In this document: piece by piece, positions 60,896 through 64,000 of the stretch | Layout of the letters: every line of letters starts with the position of its first letter | Numbering within the stretch: position 1 is the first letter of the stretch | Assembly: GCA_964487845.1 (NCBI GenBank) | Contig: CAZASK010000006.1 | Location: 21,518-85,517 of the forward strand | Source: CAZASK01 sp964487845 | GTDB lineage: Bacteria > Chlamydiota > Chlamydiia > Chlamydiales > FEN-1388 | Direction of reading: 5' to 3' | Length of the DNA: 64,000 nt | Made by a program: the position numbers and the translations under genes | The notes under the pieces: generated by a model | Databases searched by the model: none | Told to the model about the DNA's origin: nothing | Seen by the model: the letters and a program-made list of their open reading frames with translations, nothing else

Positions 60896-61401
60896 AGATC
60901 CCGGATTTTCTTTACAATATGTGAAGTTGCCAGGCCTTCAATACGGTCAACCAGTACAAGCCTGCCACCACAGGATACGATTACTTCCTTTTCAATGCAA
61001 TGCTCACCATATTCAACTCCATTTACATGGACGTGAGGTTCGATTTTCGCCAATATGGCACGAGGGTCTAATTCATCAAACCAGGTGACATAATCGACAA
61101 ATTCAAGAGCCGAGATCAGCTGGAGGCGATAGTCGAGTGGAATAAGAGGTCGATCTTTTCCCTTATAGCCTTGAATAGATGTATCTGTATTTAGAGCGAC
61201 AATGAGGATGTCTGCTTGCTTTGCGGCCTCATAGAGAATGTAGAGATGTCCCGCATGCAAAAGATCGAATGAGCCGTTGATGGTGGCGATTGTGTGGCCA
61301 CCTTTTTTTAGCTCAGCGACTTTTCCCTCAATACAGGAAGGATCAATCCATTTTTCATGGCAAGCCGACGACCATGGCTGCTTCATATCTCTACATTTCA
61401 T
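60865..61401 (-). CDS. hldE: HldE C-terminal-type heptose-phosphate nucleotidyltransferase
   Basis: A 178-residue single-domain nucleotidyltransferase: TINGSFDLLHAGHLYILYEA contains the HxGH motif, followed by ADILIVALNTDTSIQGYKGK and DRPLIPLDYRLQLISALEFV with the ISxxR-type charge positions. It corresponds to the RfaE2/HldC domain that makes ADP-D-glycero-beta-D-manno-heptose from heptose 1-phosphate and ATP for LPS core. The kinase half of bifunctional HldE is absent, so a separate kinase must exist elsewhere. C. trachomatis LPS lacks heptose, so this marks a difference from the human pathogen. Start 61401 overlaps lon by 11 bases; ATG 61386 is an alternative. Confidence 0.75.
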   Translation of the reverse strand: MKCRDMKQPWSSACHEKWIDPSCIEGKVAELKKGGHTIATINGSFDLLHAGHLYILYEAAKQADILIVALNTDTSIQGYKGKDRPLIPLDYRLQLISALEFVDYVTWFDELDPRAILAKIEPHVHVNGVEYGEHCIEKEVIVSCGGRLVLVDRIEGLATSHIVKKIRDLCDSSGQQPN

Positions 61402-63853
61402 GTAATTGCTTGTTTGGGAAAGCTATTTTAAATACTTCATCATAGTGTTCAACAAGATGAATCGTGATTCCCTTCTTGATGTATGGTGCCAGCTCATCAA
61501 GGTCTCGTAGGTTATCTTTCGGGAAGATGACTTTTTTGAGGCCCGAGCGTTTTGCGGCAATTAACTTTTCTTTCACCCCACCAATAGGCAAAACACGTCC
61601 TGTTAAGGTGATTTCTCCAGTCATCCCTAGGTCATCATCGACTGGTGTATTTGTGAGAAGTGACAAAATTGAGGTCACCATCGTAATTCCAGCAGAGGGT
61701 CCATCTTTGGGAGTCGCCCCTTCAGGAATGTGAATGTGCACCTGCCCACGCTCAAAAAATGTGTAGCCATGAGCATATTTTTGCAATGTGCCATGTAGAT
61801 AGCTCCAGGCAATTTCTGAAGACTCTTTCATCACATGACCTGCTTGTCCTGTGAGCTTCATTTCTGTCTTTTCTCCGGGCACTTTCATGGCTTCTACATA
61901 GAGTGTTGCTCCGCCGTGGCTTGTCCAAGCAAGGCCTACACAGACGCCAACGGGTGTTTTTTCATAGAAACGATCAGAGTGGAAGAGTGGCTTTCCTACA
62001 TATTGCTGCAGCTCTTTAGGGCTGATAACATGTTTGTGAGGTTTGTGCTTTTTTGGTTTTTTCTCGCTGTCTTTTACGATACGTAGTGTGAGTTTTCGCA
62101 AAATTTTCTTGATATTATTTTCTAATGTCCTCACTCCAGCTTCTCTTGCGTAGCCATTAATAAGTTGCTTGAGCGCATCTTGCGTAAACTCAACTTGATC
62201 TGTTTTTAATCCCATTGCTTTTCGATGTTTTGGAATCAAAAATCGCTTTGAAATCTGAAGCTTCTCTTCCATGATGTAGCCAGAGAGTCTCAGTACATCC
62301 ATACGGTCCAAGAGAGGCTCTGGGATCGTGTCGAGTACGTTTGCTGTGACTACAAACAAGACATTGGAAAGGTCACATCGTACATCCAGATAATGATCTA
62401 AAAATTCGAAGTTTTGTTCTGGGTCTAACACTTCAAGAAGAGCAGACGCTGGATCTCCGTGGTAGTTGCTGACGAGTTTGTCTACTTCGTCGAGCATGAT
62501 GACAGGATTCATTGTCTGGCAATATTTGAGGGCCTGGACGATTTTTCCTGGCATCGCTCCAATATAGGTTCTTCTGTGGCCTTTGATTTCTGCTTCATCA
62601 CGCATGCCGCCTACAGAAAAGCGGAAAAATTTTCTATTCAGTGCGCGTGCAATGCTTTTGCCAATACTTGTCTTTCCAACACCTGGTGGTCCAACGAGGC
62701 AAATGATGCTGCCTTTTACCGTTCCTGACTGTTTTGCTACAGCAATGAATTCGAGAATGCGCTGCTTGACATCTTCGAGGCCGTAGTGATCTTTTTCTAA
62801 AATCGTTTCCGCCTCTGATAGTTTATGGATGTCGTCGCTTTTGAGTCCCCATGGTGTAATCGTCAGCCAGTCGAGATAGTTTCGAGAAAGAGCATATTCA
62901 GGAGATTGTGGCTCAAGAGCGGCATGTTTTTCCAACTCTTCGTTAATGACGGTCATGACTTCATCTGGTACTGTCCGCGCTTTGAGACGTGTTTCAAATT
63001 TTTCACGATCCGATGTTTTATCATCTTTTTCCATCCCAAGTTCTTTTTTGATCGTCTTGAGCTGTTCACGAAGCCAAAATTCCTTTTGGCTTTTATTGAT
63101 CGCGACTTCAATTTTTTGGTTGATGCTACTCTGTAGACGGCTGATATCGAGCTCTTTTTTTAACAAGACGAGGGCCTTGCCAATTCGCTCAGGGATGTCG
63201 ATTGTTTCGAGTACCTGTTGAAGCTCATCTCGGGTTGCTGTGGTAAGAGCAACCGCAAAGTCTGCAAGTTTTCCAGGTTCTGTAAAGTCTGAGTGGCTTA
63301 AGAATATTTGCAGCTCTTCTTTAAAAAGAGGGTTTAACTTGAGCAGCTCTTTGATGGTGGAGATGATGCTAATGGCGTATGCCTTGAGTTCTTTGGTAAG
63401 GGTGATATCATCAGCGTGGTAGGACACTTTTGCGCTTAGGTGCTTGCCATTCTTCACAGGACGGATGATTTTCATCCTTTTTTCCATATTGAGGATGACT
63501 TGCGCACCGCCTTGCTCCATGGGGATAATACGCAAAACTCGTGCTAAAACACCTATCTTGCACAGGCCGTCGAAATCTATTTTGGTAATGTCGGCGTTCT
63601 CATCTTTTGTGAGGACGAGGCCGATGAATTTGTTTTGCGATTTAGAGATTGTTTTCAGCGCTTCATAGTAGGGACCTGGCTCTATCATCAATGGCGCTGC
63701 CATCCCAGGGAAAAAGGGGCGACGTAGAAGAGGGAAGATGTGAATAGTAGAGGGAAGAGCTTGTTTGCTTTTATTGGTTGACTCTTGAGAGAGTGAGGAC
63801 ATGATTGTGTCTTCTAGTTCAGCTTCTAGATCAGCTTTTGTAGGAAAATCCAA
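61391..63853 (-). CDS. lon: ATP-dependent protease Lon
   Basis: An 820-residue Lon. N-terminal substrate domain (FPLLRRPFFPGMAAPLMIEP), AAA+ module with CLVGPPGVGKTSIGKSIARA and sensor FVVTANVLDTIPEPLLDRMD, and the C-terminal Ser-Lys protease domain (GATPKDGPSAGITM with Ser, GGVKEKLIAAKRSG with Lys). Lon degrades misfolded and regulatory proteins in the cytosol. The start appears to be TTG at 63853, ten bases after GGGAG; an ATG at 63802 is possible. It is the first gene of the lon-hldE-rhomboid run. Upstream to the window end no gene is seen. Confidence 0.93.
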   Translation of the reverse strand: MDFPTKADLEAELEDTIMSSLSQESTNKSKQALPSTIHIFPLLRRPFFPGMAAPLMIEPGPYYEALKTISKSQNKFIGLVLTKDENADITKIDFDGLCKIGVLARVLRIIPMEQGGAQVILNMEKRMKIIRPVKNGKHLSAKVSYHADDITLTKELKAYAISIISTIKELLKLNPLFKEELQIFLSHSDFTEPGKLADFAVALTTATRDELQQVLETIDIPERIGKALVLLKKELDISRLQSSINQKIEVAINKSQKEFWLREQLKTIKKELGMEKDDKTSDREKFETRLKARTVPDEVMTVINEELEKHAALEPQSPEYALSRNYLDWLTITPWGLKSDDIHKLSEAETILEKDHYGLEDVKQRILEFIAVAKQSGTVKGSIICLVGPPGVGKTSIGKSIARALNRKFFRFSVGGMRDEAEIKGHRRTYIGAMPGKIVQALKYCQTMNPVIMLDEVDKLVSNYHGDPASALLEVLDPEQNFEFLDHYLDVRCDLSNVLFVVTANVLDTIPEPLLDRMDVLRLSGYIMEEKLQISKRFLIPKHRKAMGLKTDQVEFTQDALKQLINGYAREAGVRTLENNIKKILRKLTLRIVKDSEKKPKKHKPHKHVISPKELQQYVGKPLFHSDRFYEKTPVGVCVGLAWTSHGGATLYVEAMKVPGEKTEMKLTGQAGHVMKESSEIAWSYLHGTLQKYAHGYTFFERGQVHIHIPEGATPKDGPSAGITMVTSILSLLTNTPVDDDLGMTGEITLTGRVLPIGGVKEKLIAAKRSGLKKVIFPKDNLRDLDELAPYIKKGITIHLVEHYDEVFKIAFPNKQLHEM

Positions 63854-64000
63854 GGTATCAATACTCCCTTTTCATATGTATGTCTGAGGATAATGAGCCC
63901 TAGTATACGCAAAGCAAGATTTTTCAGCGAATTTCTTTCGAGATTTTCCAGAACTATACTGGTAAAGATTGACCCCCTAAGCATTGTAGATTCTTCGGAA
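63854..64000. other. Upstream region of lon, no gene recognised
   Basis: About 150 AT-rich bases. On the minus strand the lon promoter must lie here; GTATACTA-like -10 candidates are present but none has a well-spaced -35. A TATACT near 63955 on the plus strand could serve a gene beyond the window. Confidence 0.3.

Overview
The window looks like chromosomal DNA of an environmental, chlamydia-like bacterium (order Chlamydiales, outside the genus Chlamydia). The evidence is gene content and order recalled from Chlamydia trachomatis. One block carries HAD hydrolase, truA, lpxG-like phosphoesterase, SWIB protein, prfB, GNAT and yebC (CT464 to CT457). A second carries plsB, rng, rpmF and plsX (CT807 to CT811). 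Others are lpxB-pcnB (CT411/CT410), glmM-glmS (CT815/CT816), and ftsY, sucC, sucD, htrA and an M16 protease (CT820 to CT824). The assignment rests on memory of that gene order, not on a search. Base composition is moderately AT-rich and genes lie on both strands in short operons.

Layout. 1-5.3 kb: end of an OmpW-like porin, an MsbA-like exporter, a lipoprotein, a scrapyard of IS1 transposase and phage terminase remnants next to a CAT-anticodon tRNA, and an FMN reductase. 5.4-13.6 kb: accessory and housekeeping genes, namely a MEMO-like protein, an SDR, a Ser/Thr kinase with a displaced lysine, a BPL_N amidotransferase-like protein, a sodium:solute symporter, an ankyrin protein and an alpha/beta hydrolase fused to a PDZ-like domain. 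13.6-15.8 kb: an AbiE-type toxin-antitoxin locus with intact antitoxin and broken toxin, then tRNA-Leu. 15.8-31.9 kb: the truA/lpxG/SWIB/prfB/yebC core. It is interrupted by a plant-UGP3-like nucleotidyltransferase with a signal peptide, an Inc-like small membrane protein and two unknown genes, and it is followed by pabB-pabC and an archaeal-type prolyl-tRNA synthetase. 31.9-38.6 kb: rng-plsB operon, tyrP-like permease, rpmF-plsX. 38.6-50.8 kb: acyltransferase-lpxB-pcnB, glmM-glmS, a lipase-like protein, ftsY, sucC-sucD and an M50 protease. 50.8-64 kb: htrA, an unknown 907-aa protein, M20 and M16 peptidases, rhomboid protease, hldE-like enzyme and lon.

The genes share themes. Envelope biogenesis includes lpxG, lpxB, glmM/glmS (UDP-GlcNAc precursor), an hldE-like heptose nucleotidyltransferase, plsB/plsX, a DUF374 acyltransferase and an MsbA-like exporter. 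Proteolysis and envelope quality control includes htrA, M16, M20, M50, rhomboid and lon. Host-interaction candidates are the kinase, the ankyrin protein, the Inc-like protein and the lipase-like protein.

The most unusual signals are four. (1) A kinase whose ATP-binding lysine seems to sit in the glycine loop, as in WNK kinases. (2) A secreted-looking homologue of plant plastid UGP3. (3) Two ~165-bp palindromic elements at 30.2 and 59.6 kb whose 23-bp core stems differ by compensatory changes, and whose outer arms are locus-specific yet self-complementary. (4) A pair of 32-bp operator-like repeats embedded in the promoter of the AbiE locus.
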